This document shows positions 1-12,650 of a DNA stretch of 64,000 bases, in pieces. Each line of letters opens with the position of its first letter. Within the stretch, counting starts at the first letter, position 1. The DNA lies in assembly GCA_028622995.1 (NCBI GenBank), contig JAJQJQ010000030.1:868001-932000 (forward strand), written 5' to 3'. Position numbers and translations under genes: made by a program. The notes beneath the pieces are model-generated. The model worked only from the letters and a program-made list of their open reading frames with translations. It ran no database searches and was not told the origin of the DNA. This DNA is from Panagrolaimus kolymaensis. Its lineage: Eukaryota; Nematoda; Chromadorea; Rhabditida; Panagrolaimidae.

Positions 1-2444
1 TCAGAATCTCTTGAAATATGAATACAAGCCTCTATAAACCTTCAGCTTATTTGTAGCCCCCAATAATTGCTACAACTCTGTTAAAACAGATTTTAAAAAG
101 AAAGTAAAAATTTAAAAGTTATCCTCCGGCCCGCTTCGGCCCTGTTTCGGCCCGTGGAAGAGGCCTGCCATTCACTCAAAGTTTTTTTTAATTTTTTGAT
201 TACATGCCAAATTTTTGGATTTCATCTTGTTGTAATTTATCAAATCATTTGAGATAAAGACCATAGAATATCTCTTTAAAATTAGTGCTATCAGTGTTTT
301 CGATAATTGCTCGTAACTTTCGTCAACATTTCAACTAAATTTCCTACTTGGTCTTAACTTTTGATAGTCGTCCTTGTATGAAAAATGATGATTTAACGTT
401 TGATGTTTTTTCTAAAGATAACACACGCGAAGAGCGAGGAAGAAGCAACGAGATAAAAAAATAATTTTTTTCATTGAAACGTTTATTTTTTTAGGCATAT
501 TTAACTCGTGATTGCAATGATGGAAAAAACCGAATAAGCAGAACTAACCATCTTCATACGGCTGAAGCAAGATTTTTTTATAGAATGCGCTTTCAAACAA
601 AACAAAAAAAACAACGACTTTTTTGTGACTGCTTTTTAAGAGTACAACAAAAAAGCAGCATACGTGATCCATAAAAAAGATTTACCAATGTTAAATAAAT
701 TTCATACAGATGAAAGGAATAAAATTATGTATGAGGATTAAAAAATAATACGAAAAAAGCAAAAATTATTAGCAAGCAAAAAGCTTGAAAGTTAGTAAAA
801 TTTTTAACTTTTTTCTGCATTCATTTCGTTGACTTGTGGTTATCATTTTTGATATTGTGGGAATAAAAAAATCTTTCACAAATATGCCAAAATATTAACA
901 ACAAAAAGTAGGCATATGTTTTAGACATTTATGATAGAAGCTTCTGGAAAAGAAAAAAAAAAGAAAAAAAAATCGATTTTGTGTATTGGCTTTTGATTGA
1001 AGTTCTTATCTTTACATTGTTGGTTTACACTCACTCTGTAAATTGTAGGGAAAATAAAACAATCAATCGATGAAAAAAGTGAGATGATTCATTTTATTCT
1101 TTCAGAATTTTTATTTCTTCGCTTTGCTAAAGCTTGTGAAGAACATAAATTAAAACATGAAAAGGAAAAAAAGTTGCAAAATTTAAGCTGAATGAAAAAA
1201 TTAAAATGAAGAGTAAACTTAAAAAACTAAAGAGGTTTGAGATTTTATTTCTATTGTATTATTATAGCTGTTATCAATCAAAAAAATATATTTTTTGAGT
1301 GTATTTTTCGGTAAAGAACCTTCTCGAAGCAATGCTTCTCCACGACTATAAAAGCTGTCAAAGGTATCTTTATTTCAATCATTTTAATTTCCTTCTTTGC
1401 CACGTGTAATTTGCTTTAACTTATTTATTTTTTCGTTGATCGTAGAATAATATTTTATTTTATTTAAAATGAATCGAAAATTTGATGATTTGCTCCTTTA
1501 GAGCTCCAATTTTTTTAAAATTATTAACTTTTTTTAAAATTTAAAAATAATTTATCCTCGCTTTTTTCTTATTTTTATTACCATTTGCTTGCTTTCTCTC
1601 ATCTTTCATTATACTCCTGGAAAATTTTGGTTTTCTTCTTACAATCCGCACCCTTTTTTTCACTTTCGATTGCTTCTCTCTTCCACCTTGCTTTTTTTCA
1701 ATGTGCGTCCATACACATTTTTTTCACCCTACAGCTTCTAATATTTGAAAAAAACAACTCTCTATGGTGATGAATGCTTTTTCCACTGTTTTTTTTTACC
1801 TCTAATGAGCAACACAGAAACGCACTCAAAAAGCGATCATTTTTTTTAACAAAGTAAAGAACTAATATAACGGTGATTTCTTAACACTGCTGCAAAAAGA
1901 AGAAGAAAAATTACAGAGCGAGTAAAAAAATAATTAAAACAAAGCTCTAGTTTGCCAAAATGGAAAAATGTTTTCCACAGATAAATAAATTATTGTGAAA
2001 ACCGTGGTTTTAAAAACTTCTAAAAATAATTTTTGGAAAGCTTAAGCTGCGTTCTTCTTTACTTCGGTGTTAATTTTTTTAGCAAATATCCTCTTAACTA
2101 TTATCTTAAGCCAGCAAAATTCTGTGGAAACGTAAAACAGGGTTATTATATTTTTTTTCGTCAAAAATGGTGTTAATACTATTTTTAAAACCATCCAAAT
2201 TATATGTAAAATATTTTATGATATAAACTTTTATAATTTAACAAATAATAAAGCGATTATATAAATACATATTAAGCAAGATAATGGATAAATATTATGA
2301 AGAAAAAAAAATTCATTTTTAGCAAAATTGGCTATATGGCTGAGGTGAAGGTTATGTGTGTTTGTAAATAAAAAAGGTGAATATAACTTAAAATAAAGAT
2401 ATCGATAAAAAATTTTATGCTTAATTTTCATTCTTTTATTTTCT
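1..2444. other. non-coding flank of the duplicated region
   Basis: Apart from the promoter block at 1263-1390 I see no gene here. Bases 121-167 are a GC-rich patch with repeated TTCGGCCC, ending in GGCCTG. It stands out from the AT-rich surroundings and may be one end of a small transposon cut by the window edge. Sequence around 1700-1870 is recognisably related to 10860-11030 in the second copy, but neither carries a conserved reading frame. Confidence 0.5.
1263..1390 (+). promoter_or_regulatory. heat-shock-type promoter block, copy 1
   Basis: About 130 bases that recur at 10431-10570. The core at 1313-1327 has three contiguous, alternating nGAAn/nTTCn units (AGAAC-CTTCT-CGAAG), with another CTTCT a few bases on. 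That is a textbook heat-shock element. A TATAAAAG box follows at about 1347, on the plus strand. A GTTATCA (GATA-type) site precedes it. No convincing open frame lies downstream on the plus strand. The nearest gene, at 2445, runs the other way and ends before it. The element is seen directly; heat induction and a non-coding product are inference. Confidence 0.6.
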
Positions 2445-3789
2445 TTAAAAATCATCATACCATCGATGTTCAAATTCATCAAAGGCCATTGTGGCAGCAT
2501 TTCCATTATCCCATTCAATGATTACAGCCTTAATGAATTCCATATAACGCCGCCGTATATTAGTTTTATTTTGGTGATAATCTAATTCTTCTTGAGTACA
2601 TTTTGAATCACCTTCAATTCGTGGTCGTCCACTTTTTTTCAAATCAATTACGATTAATCTGCAAGCATTAATAGCGTCCAAGTCATTAGTGAAATAGGCT
2701 TCAGGGTTTTTGGGGAGATTATTTCGTGAACCATTGAGAAGAAAATTTTTAAAACCCTCTGCAGTTTTGGGATAATGATAGTCCTTGTTTTTTCTTGGTG
2801 GTTTAGACTTTTTTTGCTTTACTTTGGAAGTAGAAGAAATTGGTTCGAGTAGTGTTTTTGAAGAAATTATTTCAGTATGAACGGTACGAGAACTTCCAGG
2901 TGAAGTAAGAAGGCTTTTTTGATTCATTGCAGTTACGTTTGGAGGAAGATATATTTGTAAAACTTCTGCGTCTGAAAAATTTCAAGTTTAGAAAAATATT
3001 TTGTTGATTTTCGCTTTGTTTTAATATTTTATTTTTTGATTAAATTTAAAAAAATATATTTATTCCGGACTTTCATCGCGAAAAAGAAAGGTGTTATTGT
3101 TTTATTTAATTTCTTTAACTTCTTTTTTTTAAAATAAAAATTTGCTTCTCCTTACCAAAATGAGGAACGGGGATATTTCATTATTTCTTTCCTCGCAATA
3201 ATTTCTTCCTATTCTTAATTTTTAAACGTGTTTTTGGTTTTTTTAAAAGCGGTTTTTAAAGTACGCGTAATACTGTGTATAACCTTTCCTTTTTCTATCC
3301 TTCACCCAAAAAAAAGTGATAAGGACAGACGAACGAACCTGTGATATTTACATGTTCAGAAGAATTTTGTGTTGATGAAACGATAATATTCGCGCGATGT
3401 TGTTGTTGGTTAACGGAAGCAAAAAATTCGTCTACAGAATCAGCATTCAATTTTTGCAAATCTGGATGCGGTGGAGATGAAGATGGGATCAAAGGCGCTG
3501 TAACAGCAGCATAACAAACGTTGTCCATATCTTCAAGTGTCAATCCATTTACTTCAGATAAATTTCCGTTTGGGTTATTAATGTTTATTGCATCACAACC
3601 ATTTTCATTTCCATTTATACCAATGTTTGTTTGGGTAAGTTCATTGCTTTCAACTTCGCCAAGTACATTCAAAATAGCCAATCTATCTTCTTCGCTGCAA
3701 TCAAAATTCTCCAAAATTTTTGGAATCTTTGGAACGACGGAATCATTTGGTATTCCAGGAACGGGAGAAGATGTCGAAGGACGTTTCAT
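2445..3789 (-). CDS. two-exon gene, tandem family, copy 1 (unknown function)
   Basis: Two exons: 3339-3789 and 2445-2971, splitting codon D with a GT donor at 3338 and a TTTTTCAG acceptor. The joined frame gives 325 aa. The start is taken at MKRP because the paralogue at 12650 also begins MKRP. The N-terminal half is acidic and low-complexity. The C-terminal half has a basic linker (KQKKSKPPRKNKD), then a segment ending GRP..E.D..TQEE..YH.N, a likely helix, and W-x-W-type aromatics near the end (IIEWDNGNAA...HRWYDDF). The C-terminal ~100 residues align with the gene at 11616-12650 and, more weakly, with that at 42328. A nuclear DNA-binding role is a guess from the basic GRP (AT-hook-like) stretch. 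I recognise no named family. Confidence 0.7.
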
Positions 3790-5794
3790 TTTTTTGAAAA
3801 AAATACAAAAAAGTGAAACTTTTGGCTTTACCATTGCTTTGTTTTAATGTTTTTTTCTTTCTACTGATAAGGAGCGCACACACTCTCATTTTGCCCATCC
3901 TTGTTTACTACTTATTTTTCTGTACTTTTAACAAATGAGGTGACACAAAAGGTAAGAAGTAAATTAGCAAAAAATCCGCAAAACTAAAAATAAAAAAGTA
4001 TGCAAAAAAGTTTTAAAACCGCCGAAATATTCTTTTGTTTGAATGTACATATCTTTAAACCGTGAAGCTAATTTTTAATAAAAATCCCTTTTAAAATTTA
4101 TCCTAACATGGATAAATATAATTTTAATAAAAATTTAGAAAATGTTTTTTTATAAATTATACAGTATTCATCAAAATCCGGGTATCATCTTTATGTTTGC
4201 ATCTAATTTTCCTTTTTTATACTATTTTTTCCTATCTCATAATTCCTTTTTTATCCTCAGTTATTACCATATCGAGTTAGTTATTCTTACAATGAAACTT
4301 GGAAATTTTCTGGCTGGAAAAATTGTTAAACTTGTACTCTTTAAATAAATTTGATTTTTATTATTCCTTTTTTTCGAAAAATCAAAATTGTTCATAATTC
4401 AAATTTCATGAAATTAATTTTTATCACCTAAAATCCCGATAAATCGATTGTTTTATGTTGCAATAATTTTATCAGTCCCTATTAAAAGCTTTTTAAATCA
4501 ATCATCAATATGATTTCTTCCCTTCACTTAATCATTTCATGCATTGGTGCGCTGTCATTAACCTCATATTTAATGATGAAGAAATTAAGCAAGCGATGCT
4601 TGCTGATAACACAAATTTATTTTATACAACAAAATACTTTTCTTTTTCTTTTCTCGTGACTATAAAAAATTAAAGTTGAGAGTGGAATTGAGGATGGAAA
4701 AAAATTATTCCATATTGAAATTTAAAGGAGTGGCTAAGGTTGAAGGAGGAAGAAGGAACGGGCGGTAGTGGTTGTTTATTTGGTCATTATTCTTCCGCTG
4801 TTGTTGTTTTTTGTTTTTGTTTCATCCTTATTCCTCTTCTGTGAATCAAAAAAAAACACACACAAACATAGACACAAAGAAAAAATTTTTGCGTGATTAG
4901 TCAACAAGACGACGACAAACACAATAAGAAGCGTGCATAAAAATTACTGGGCGCAACGAAAGAAAAAGTCACAGAAGAGGAAAGGTGATAAGAAAGTTTA
5001 AATTTAGTTCTATTCAAGAAAAGATTTTATGAGCAAAATATAAGAGTACAAAAATAGATTCATTGATCAATGCAAAACATATTTTGCATAATATTTTCTG
5101 GAATCGCTTCAAAAATAAATTAAAAGTATTTCTTTTCGCATTCTTCTTTGAAAATATCCAAAAAAAATATATAAAAGCAAAAAAATATTTTTAGCACTGT
5201 CCTTTTTTTGAGCGATTTTTTTCATTTTTATATAAACATTCTTTAAACTTCGTCATGAAAAAAAAAGACAGAAAGAGAAAGAACAAAAAAAAACACATGC
5301 ACAGCATCTAGATGGAAGGCGTCTAAAATTTTATATTGTTTTCATTGATAATAAAAAAAACAACAAATTGAATCAATTTTAAGGACAATTTTTTTATGCC
5401 ACCATCAATGTTTCATTGTTGTTGAGTAAATTTAATGATCGATGAAACAAAAAAGTTTTACATCAAAGAAACTTGGTACGTACGCATGCAAATATGAACT
5501 CCAAAGAATGGATAAAAAAATATTTCATCGATTAATTAATTTATTTTTTAAATCGTTTGTTTAGATAGTATAAAATTAAAATGTCTGTCTTTATTTATTT
5601 ATAAAAGTAAATAAATCAGATTTTACAAAATTAAACCCGGGAAATTAGAAATAAATTTTTTAAACCGGTTTTTACAATGATCATTAAAAATCATTGAGGA
5701 TCAGATAAAATATATTGGTTGAAAATCATATTTTGAATAATTTAGCTAAAACAAATCCTTGCAAAAATGGCCTTTTTCGAAAAAGAAATAAAGC
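3790..5794. other. intergenic, no gene seen
   Basis: AT-rich spacer between the two minus-strand genes of copy 1. A stretch at about 4655-4680 (CTCGTGACTATAAAA) resembles one at about 13550 in copy 2 and could be a shared regulatory remnant. Nothing here has coding character. Confidence 0.4.
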
Positions 5795-6136
5795 TTACTC
5801 TTCATCATTTGGATAATTGATATCATATGGATCAACCATTTCGAAATCTTCTTCGACACCAACAACGGCATCAGGGGATAGAACTACTTCGACTGGAAGT
5901 TCTTGAATGTCATCTACTTCCATCTGTTCAAAGCTATCAACTTCGTCTTCCTCATCATCAGAAGCGGCTGCTTCAATAGGAACATTTTCAGTTGGATTTG
6001 GAACATTTGATGGCCCGGGATTTGAGAGATATTCAGGGATATAAATATCCCACAATGACGCACGAAATAAATCCAAATCATTGCTATGCCAAATATTATC
6101 AACCATTTCCAATATTTCTTTGCAGTATGGATCCAT
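5795..6136 (-). CDS. small acidic protein, copy 1
   Basis: Single exon, 113 aa, ending in a stop, so it is a separate gene rather than an upstream exon of the one at 3789. The N-terminus (MDPYCKEILEMVDNIWH, then NDLDLFR) matches the paralogue at 14668-15018 (MEPYDKETWNLVEGIWH, NDLDKFR). The rest is acidic, with short D/E runs, and ends in a conserved-looking FEMVDPYD versus FEIINPCE. A TTTTTAG lies just upstream of the ATG and could be a cis- or trans-splice acceptor. No family recognised. Conservation of both ends between copies argues that it is a real protein. Its pairing with the two-exon gene in both copies suggests they may work together, which is inference. Confidence 0.65.
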   Translation of the reverse strand: MDPYCKEILEMVDNIWHSNDLDLFRASLWDIYIPEYLSNPGPSNVPNPTENVPIEAAASDDEEDEVDSFEQMEVDDIQELPVEVVLSPDAVVGVEEDFEMVDPYDINYPNDEE

Positions 6137-8107
6137 TTTTTATCCAGCCGTTTAATAACTAAAAATTATTAATAAAAGCTTTTGTATTTTTATTTTAAAA
6201 AAGATATAAAAATGGACAAAAATTTGGAAAGTTTGTTTTTTTTTAATAAAATTAAAAATGCGATGATCAAGTAGCAGTAAGAAATAAATATCATAACCTC
6301 CTAAAGTTGCCACTTTTTATGGACGCTTGACATAGGAAAAAAAATGCAAAAAATAAAAAGAAGAACACGGCGGTTTTCGAAAGTAAGAAGAAATAAAAAA
6401 ATGAAACTCAAACATTAAATCGCTAAAATAAAGAAATAAATGTAAAAAAAAGTGGATACTAAAATTTTTACCATTTTCTTTTTTTTTGTAAAACAATTAT
6501 TTAAAAAAAAAAGATTTTTTTTTACATTTAAAAATGTCAAGAAATCATAACCCTCAAAGCAATCTCTGACCCCTCTGAAAGAGTACATAAATTTGCATCC
6601 GAAAAAAAGGAATAAAAATGAAGAAAAGAAATGCGGTTGCTTATTAAAAAAAAAATCATTTTTGGTGTTTGTTACAAAAAAAAAATAAATTCTCTCATTT
6701 ATGATTAGAAATCTGAACTTATCGCAACAGCAAATTGAAGAAATTCGAAAAAACCTCAAAAATAAACGAAAGAAAAGACATTGTTGGACATGACAGTCAG
6801 AAATAAAAAATAAAAAAGCAAACACACACGCTGCACACTCATAGCCGCTTCCTTGAAATGTATGTTTGACCAAAAAAGGATGCTCAACAAAAAAACAAAA
6901 AGAAAAGAAAATTAATCAGCTGATTGTCCGAAGAAAAAGAAAGTAAACTTTAAATAAGTAACAAGGAATTGGCGGATGGGGGATGCCTAAACTTTCAGCA
7001 ACAAAAAAATAAAAAGACGATTTGTTGAGGCTGTGAAAAAATAAAAATTTTAACCATTCAAAAACACATCATCTCAGCAAGTCGATGAACAACTTTGAAA
7101 GGAGAGCATGCAAAAAAAGGAAAAAATGAAAGCAAGTCGCTCGGTGCTGGTGAAAAATAAATATTTCATGATTGAGATCATGGAAAATTAAAAAATGCCT
7201 AAACTTTTCATTTTTACAAAAACCCATCTCAAAAAAATAAAGTAAAGAGTCGTTTTTTTGTTGAATTATTTGAAAAAAAAAACACAACAAAAATTATAAA
7301 TGCCCAAAACGGATCCGCCTATCAAAGAAAGCTAAACCGCGAAAAGGCGGAGCCTAAACCCATTTTTGGCTGGTTGCCGAAGATTCTCATTTAAAAAAAA
7401 AAGCTGCGCTCCTCCCAAAAAGTACCAATGTCCGCTGCAGGTGCAACAAAAAAATAACAACAACATATGATTGGTCAAACACAATTTCTTCAATTTCCCC
7501 TTTGTAAAAAATTATGACGCGTAGAAGGCAACAATAAAAAGAGAAAACTCACCCATTTTTTTCTCTGCTTGCATCTTTTTTTTCTTTTTCCATTTTTTGA
7601 TAGTAATTTTAGAGCAACTTCGTCATGTGTGGAAAGATAACTCTTTTTTTAATTGACGCAATAAAGCAAATAGTTTTGTAAAAATCACATTGCATGAAAA
7701 TACAGTATGGACTCTATTAAGAAATAAAAACATTGTCTGATTAACCAATTCAATAATAAATAATTAAAATAATCATAATCAACCTAAAATAAAAAACATA
7801 CAACAAAATGGCGGGAAAAAAACTATCATGATTCAACACACATTTCTCTTTGATTTGATTAACGATGAATAATTTTGCTTTGAAATTATGGATATTTTTG
7901 AGCCCAAAAAATATACAAAATTGATAAATAATGTAATAGAAAAAATATACCTTTAATGGTTATTGAAAATAATTTTATTCAAGCTTGGGCTGACTCCAGC
8001 AACTACTGCTGCTGACTGATTCAAAAAATATTTGATCAGCCATTTTTAACAACAAAATTGTATAAAAAATAAAAGTAAAACTAAAATTTTTTTCATTTAA
8101 AAGGCTC

Positions 8108-8245
8108 TAATGATAATTATTGATTTTAATGCAATTATCAGTGAAATTAGAATGCTGATAACTTATTTCTTCTTTGTTTTAACCAACCAACACCTCACCC
8201 GCGGCAACCACAAAAATCTTAATGGCTGATCATTAACGGAAAAAA
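8108..8245. promoter_or_regulatory. TGATAA-rich conserved block, copy 1
   Basis: This block recurs at 16313-16445. Both contain a near-identical core (GAAATTAGAATGCTGATAAC) and several GATA-type sites (TGATAA or TTATCA) plus a TGATCATTAA element. It lies about 2 kb upstream of the acidic-protein gene start in copy 1 and 1.3 kb upstream in copy 2. TGATAA is the site of nematode gut GATA factors (ELT-2 type), so an intestinal enhancer is a reasonable inference. The conservation and motif clustering are seen directly. Confidence 0.45.
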
Positions 8246-8579
8246 GAACATATGATATTGAGTCGTCCAATATTTTCCCTTTTTATTTATATTTTTATTT
8301 TTTGTTTTACTTTATTTTTAAACATATTTTTTTTGATTTTCTTTTGGATTTATTGTTTTTTACTTTTTAATTTACCTCAAGCTTGTCAATTATAAAAAAT
8401 TTTTATTTTTGAATCTTCGTCGTTTACTTTTTATTAAAATTAATTTTTTTCCTTATTTTTTATTGCTTTTATTTCGCATTCTGCCATCATACATATTTAT
8501 TTCATCAAAAAAATAAAACTTTCTTTTTTTTCAAAACGATCAAAGGCCAAAAATGGATAGTCTTCTTCTTCTTCTATGG

Positions 8580-8770
8580 ATAGGAAGGATGGAGGTGGAC
8601 TATTTTCTATGCCCGCATTTGCTTCTTTATTTTTTTTCTTTTCCTTCTTTCGTGTTAGCGAGCGAAGAAAAAAAAAATCAACGCGTATATTTTTTTTAAT
8701 TTTTTTGATGGCTAACAAGTCATCAAAAAAAACCTCCACATAATACTCCTGAAGGAACAAACCCGAGCAC
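8580..8770. repeat. local direct repeat, left copy
   Basis: Matches 9840-9990, 1.25 kb to the right, in direct orientation. The shared core includes GGAGGTGGACTATTTTCTATG, a TTGCTTCTTT segment, GTTAGCG and a GATGGC...GTCATCAAA segment. It sits at the junction between the two large duplicated units and may mark the breakpoint of the tandem duplication. No coding function. Confidence 0.55.
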
Positions 8771-9839
8771 CAGCCAGCCACCTAATAGACAAGCATAAAA
8801 GCAAAAAAGGACGAAAGAAAGAAATGAATTCTTTCTTTTTTCTATTATTTTTTTTTAAATATGCGAAGTTTGAAGAAGAAAAAAAACGGAATAAAAAATA
8901 CGTTGCATGATTATTGATGCTGATTAAGTAATTTTTAAACTATGAAAATTTCTTTTTAGATTTACTCTATTTTTTTCTCAAATACATTATCGCTAATAAA
9001 GCCTTTATGCCTTGCGAAACCAAAAAAAAAGTGGGAATTATTGTTTCTGCTTTATTTTTCTACCCCAAATGCGCATCACATAGTCAAAAACACCTTTTTT
9101 TTGTCGTTGATGACAAAAATTTGACTGACATAAAAAAAATAAAAACCTTATTTCCTGCTGCCGGCTGCCTTCTTCTTGTTTCTCCCCCCTTTCAAAGCAG
9201 AAAGGCATACTCCGATACTCAGTTTTCCTTTTTGTTGTCGCGACCATCTTCCTTCCAATTCCATAAAAGACAAAATTAAAGGAAAACAAAAAAAGTGCAT
9301 TCTTTTTTTATGTTAAACTATTTGTCATATGTAATTAAAATTTATTTAACTTTTCGAAATGAATGCGAAATATCAAAACCGTAAAAAAAAGATACCCACA
9401 AAAAAAGAAAAATGAAGATCTGATGAACGAAGCATGAGAGATCGTCGAAAGCCAGATAAAACTGAAAGAAAAAGCATAAAAAGAGGAGCAAAACATTTTT
9501 AAAAATTTTTTAATAGTTAAATATATTTAAAAAATAAATTTTTCTTAACATAAAAATTAATGAACGAGGAACAAAATTTGAGAATAAAAAAAAAAGAAAA
9601 AACACTATTTTATTCGAGTGAGGTAACCACAAGCATCTTAAAAAAAATATAAGAAGAAGACGAGAATGTCGATTAAATCGATTGCTTCATTCCTTTTCCG
9701 TTTAAAATTTTATTTTAGTTTTCTTTCTTTTTCACTGTTTTGGTTTTTTACTTGATTTTTTTAATACTTTATTTTTTTTACATATTTGCTTACAGAAATT
9801 TTTCTAAAACAAAAATCTTTGTTTTCAAATCTTTTGTTT

Positions 9840-9990
9840 TGAAGGAAGGAGGTGGACTATTTTCTATGCGCGCTCATTTGCTTCTTTCTTTTTTTTCTTT
9901 TCCTTTTTTTTTTGTTAGCGCCATAAGAAAAAAATCAACGCATATATATTTTTTTATTGATGGCCAGCCAGTCATCAAACGGCATCAACC
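9840..9990. repeat. local direct repeat, right copy
   Basis: Partner of 8580-8770. It lies upstream of the second heat-shock-type block, whereas the left copy lies at the far end of unit 1. This is what a tandem duplication with the repeat at its junction would leave. Confidence 0.55.
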
Positions 9991-10430
9991 CAAACAGGTG
10001 TGAGAGCAAGATTATGGGATAAAAACTTTTTTTGCCAGACATGGATATTAACCGATAAAAAAGTACCCGGTAAAAAAAAAGTGCCGGATAAAAAAACAAT
10101 ACGAGAAAAAATGTAAGAATGGCAAATATAGTTCATTATTGAATATATTTTTACAAACATAAAAGCCGCACCTCATAATTTTTATATTGCTTTTCATAGC
10201 AGCTATTGCTTTCTTTCTTTTTTTTCATGCTTAAAAATGGAATAAAAAAAGACAAACACACAAAAACTTTTGCTTTGTGTTTTCATACTGACCAATGAAA
10301 CTTAAAAATAGCTCCTTTCAAAAAAAATCCTTCAAAAAATGACGATTAAAAAATATAATTTTGCTTTTTTGATTCAATTCCAATTGCAAAAACCCGAAAA
10401 TAAATTTGGAACGAGAATTTTTCTAGTGTT

Positions 10431-10570
10431 TTATAGCTGTTATCATTGATCCCAAAAAATTTTTTTGACTGTATTTTTTGTTAAAGAACCTTCTCGAAGC
10501 AATGCTTCTCCACGACTATAAAAGCTGTCTGTCAAAAACAACCAACAATCTTTATTTCAATCATTTTATT
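10431..10570 (+). promoter_or_regulatory. heat-shock-type promoter block, copy 2
   Basis: Second copy of the block at 1263-1390. The stretch from AAAGAACC to AAAAGCTGTC, covering the three-unit heat-shock element and the TATA box, is identical in the two copies (about 50 bases), while flanking bases have diverged. That contrast suggests selection on the promoter. The GTTATCA site upstream is also kept. Only a five-codon frame follows closely, so the transcript, if any, is probably non-coding or has an unrecognised short product. Confidence 0.6.
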
Positions 10571-11615
10571 GAAATGAAGTTGTTCAAAGCGTGAAGTTAC
10601 TTCTATTTTTTTTTTGCCACGATTATTTTATATTTTTGGTCAACTCAGTGAAATTTAAATTTATTTAATTTTTTTATGGTATAAATTTTTAAATTCTCAA
10701 TTAATTTCTTTTTTTTATAAATTTAAGGCGCAACTTTTTTATTTTATTTTTTCTATGCATTCCCCGCTTTCCGATTATATACGCCATAATAATATTTTTT
10801 TTTTCGTTTCCATCTTTTTTTTCTTCAACTTTCAGCTAGTTGTCTCCCATCGTCTTTTTTGGAATAGACACTCTCACACATTTTTTTTCGCTCCTCCTCC
10901 CTTCCATATTCTTCGGAAACAGCTTTCTATGTTGATCGCTCTTTTGCTTATTTTACCGCCAAATATCGACGCTAAACATTCTGCAGTGGTCGTTGTTTTT
11001 TAAGAAAGTAAAAAAAAAGTAGCATGAAGATTTCTTAACAACGAGGCACAGAAAAAAAAGACTCCAGCGCGAATAATATTTTTAGTTTTTGAACAAAAGA
11101 ATTTAGTTACAATTTACCTAAAAAGAATAGAATACTGTTTTGTCGTGGATATTTTTTAAGACATCAAAAATGAGCTTTAAAATATTTTTTAAAAATGGTT
11201 TAGAAAATTTCTGAAAGTACAACGCTTTTTAATTTCAAATTTTGAAGCAAGCAAATTTTACTTCTTTTTTTATTAGATTTAAAATCTTTATGGAAAAATG
11301 TTTTCTTTTTTTGGTTAAAAAAATACTATCAAATGTTTTTTTTAAAAAACGATAAATTTTGTATAAAAATAATTTATTTAATTATTTAATATCAAAATCA
11401 GATAAATAAAATTATTTAGCATGGCAATGGATGATTATTATGGAAAAACATTCATATTTAGTGAATTCGATTATGTGGTTGGATTGAGGATTATATGTAA
11501 ATAAAAAAGTATATAAAAATGATTAAAATATTACAACGCCGCATTTTTAAAAAATTCTTTTGCACACAAAAAAAAATCAATTTTTAGGCATTTTTCAAAA
11601 AAGAGGGTTAAAAAA
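10571..11615. other. intergenic, no gene seen
   Basis: Sequence downstream of the second heat-shock-type block. It is loosely alignable with 1390-2440, but the short open frames differ between the copies, so I do not call a protein. Confidence 0.4.
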
Positions 11616-12650
11616 TTATTTAAGATTTTTCGGCCAAAGCGTTTCAAACATTTGAAAGCGTAAGTTTGCTGCTTCACCTTTATCCCATGCTTTAGTTACG
11701 GCTGAAATAAAGAATTTGTATGTTCGTTCTTTTTCATAATGATTTTTATGATAATTTTTTCGTTCTTGACTCATTCTAGTTGGACCTTCTTCCGGAGGTC
11801 TACCATCTTTATGAGGTTTAGCCTTTTTTGCTTTGATAATGCCATCTCGAAAATCTTGGAAATGGTCTTCAGATTTTGGGTGTAAACCTTCACGATTTTT
11901 GCTGTAAAGGAATTCTCGCAATCGTAGACAGCAATTTTTATATCCATATGATTTTTTTGGTTTTCCCGGTCGAGTTGGTTTCTTTTTTGGACGCCAATTT
12001 TTCTTTGGAAGTGATTTAATTAAAAAATCTGGAGGAGATTGAGCTTGTTGGAATTCATTCCGCAAAACGTTGTTTGTTTCTGTGTCAGTAATTTCACCAA
12101 TTGATAAAAGAAATGGAATTGGCGTGGCGCATGATGAATTCATCATTGTTGTTTTTGTTGGATTTAAAACATGGAAGGGTGAAATTGATGGTAATCGCGA
12201 CTGGTCAGATTGATCATGGTTGCTTACAAATTGTGGATTTGAATCATCTATAATTCTAAGAATCTTTTAATTTCAGTTTTTAACTTTTAGAAATTCCAAA
12301 ATTATTGAATCCAAACGAAGTCCTTTTTTTTCTCTTCTCCTTCATATAAAAATTAGATAATTTTTTCAAAAAAAAAGAAACAAACCTGTGGCGTGTGTTT
12401 GATCAGAGACTTTTGAAGATGATGAAAAAAACATTTCATCCAAAGCCAGGGTAATATTATCTTCATCATCAACTTCCATGGCGGCTGATAATTCATTTAA
12501 AAGGTCAAATTTTTCATCGATGATGGGAGTCATCAGGCGATAGTCTTGAAACTCTCCAAAATAAACTTCAGGAATGGAATCAACTTTTATTTCTTTACAA
12601 AAATCTTCTACAAATCTATCAGAAATGGAAAGAAACCGAGGTCGCTTCAT
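11616..12650 (-). CDS. two-exon gene, tandem family, copy 2 (unknown function)
   Basis: Exons 12386-12650 and 11616-12247 join in frame (codon D split at the same position as in copy 1) to give 298 aa. It starts MKRP, like its paralogue. The N-terminal exon is acidic (DEKFDLLNELSAAMEVDDED). The second exon has a basic PKKNWRPKKKPTRPGKPKK stretch, then GRPPEEG..RMSQE..NYHKN, a helix and AWDKGEAA...FETLW, which line up with copy 1. By eye the C-terminal domain is about 30% identical. The conserved intron position and phase support common descent by tandem duplication. The function is unknown; a DNA- or RNA-binding nuclear protein is a guess. Confidence 0.7.

Larger units (their letters stand above)
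6137..9839. other. intergenic with conserved blocks
   Basis: No gene seen. Three local features: a short GC-rich inverted repeat at 7311-7353 (GGATCCGCCT against AGGCGGAGCC); the TGATAA-rich block at 8108-8245, listed separately; and a 190-base block at 8580-8770 that recurs at 9840-9990. The open frames in this stretch are runs of K, F and L from poly-A/T and look spurious. Confidence 0.45.
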
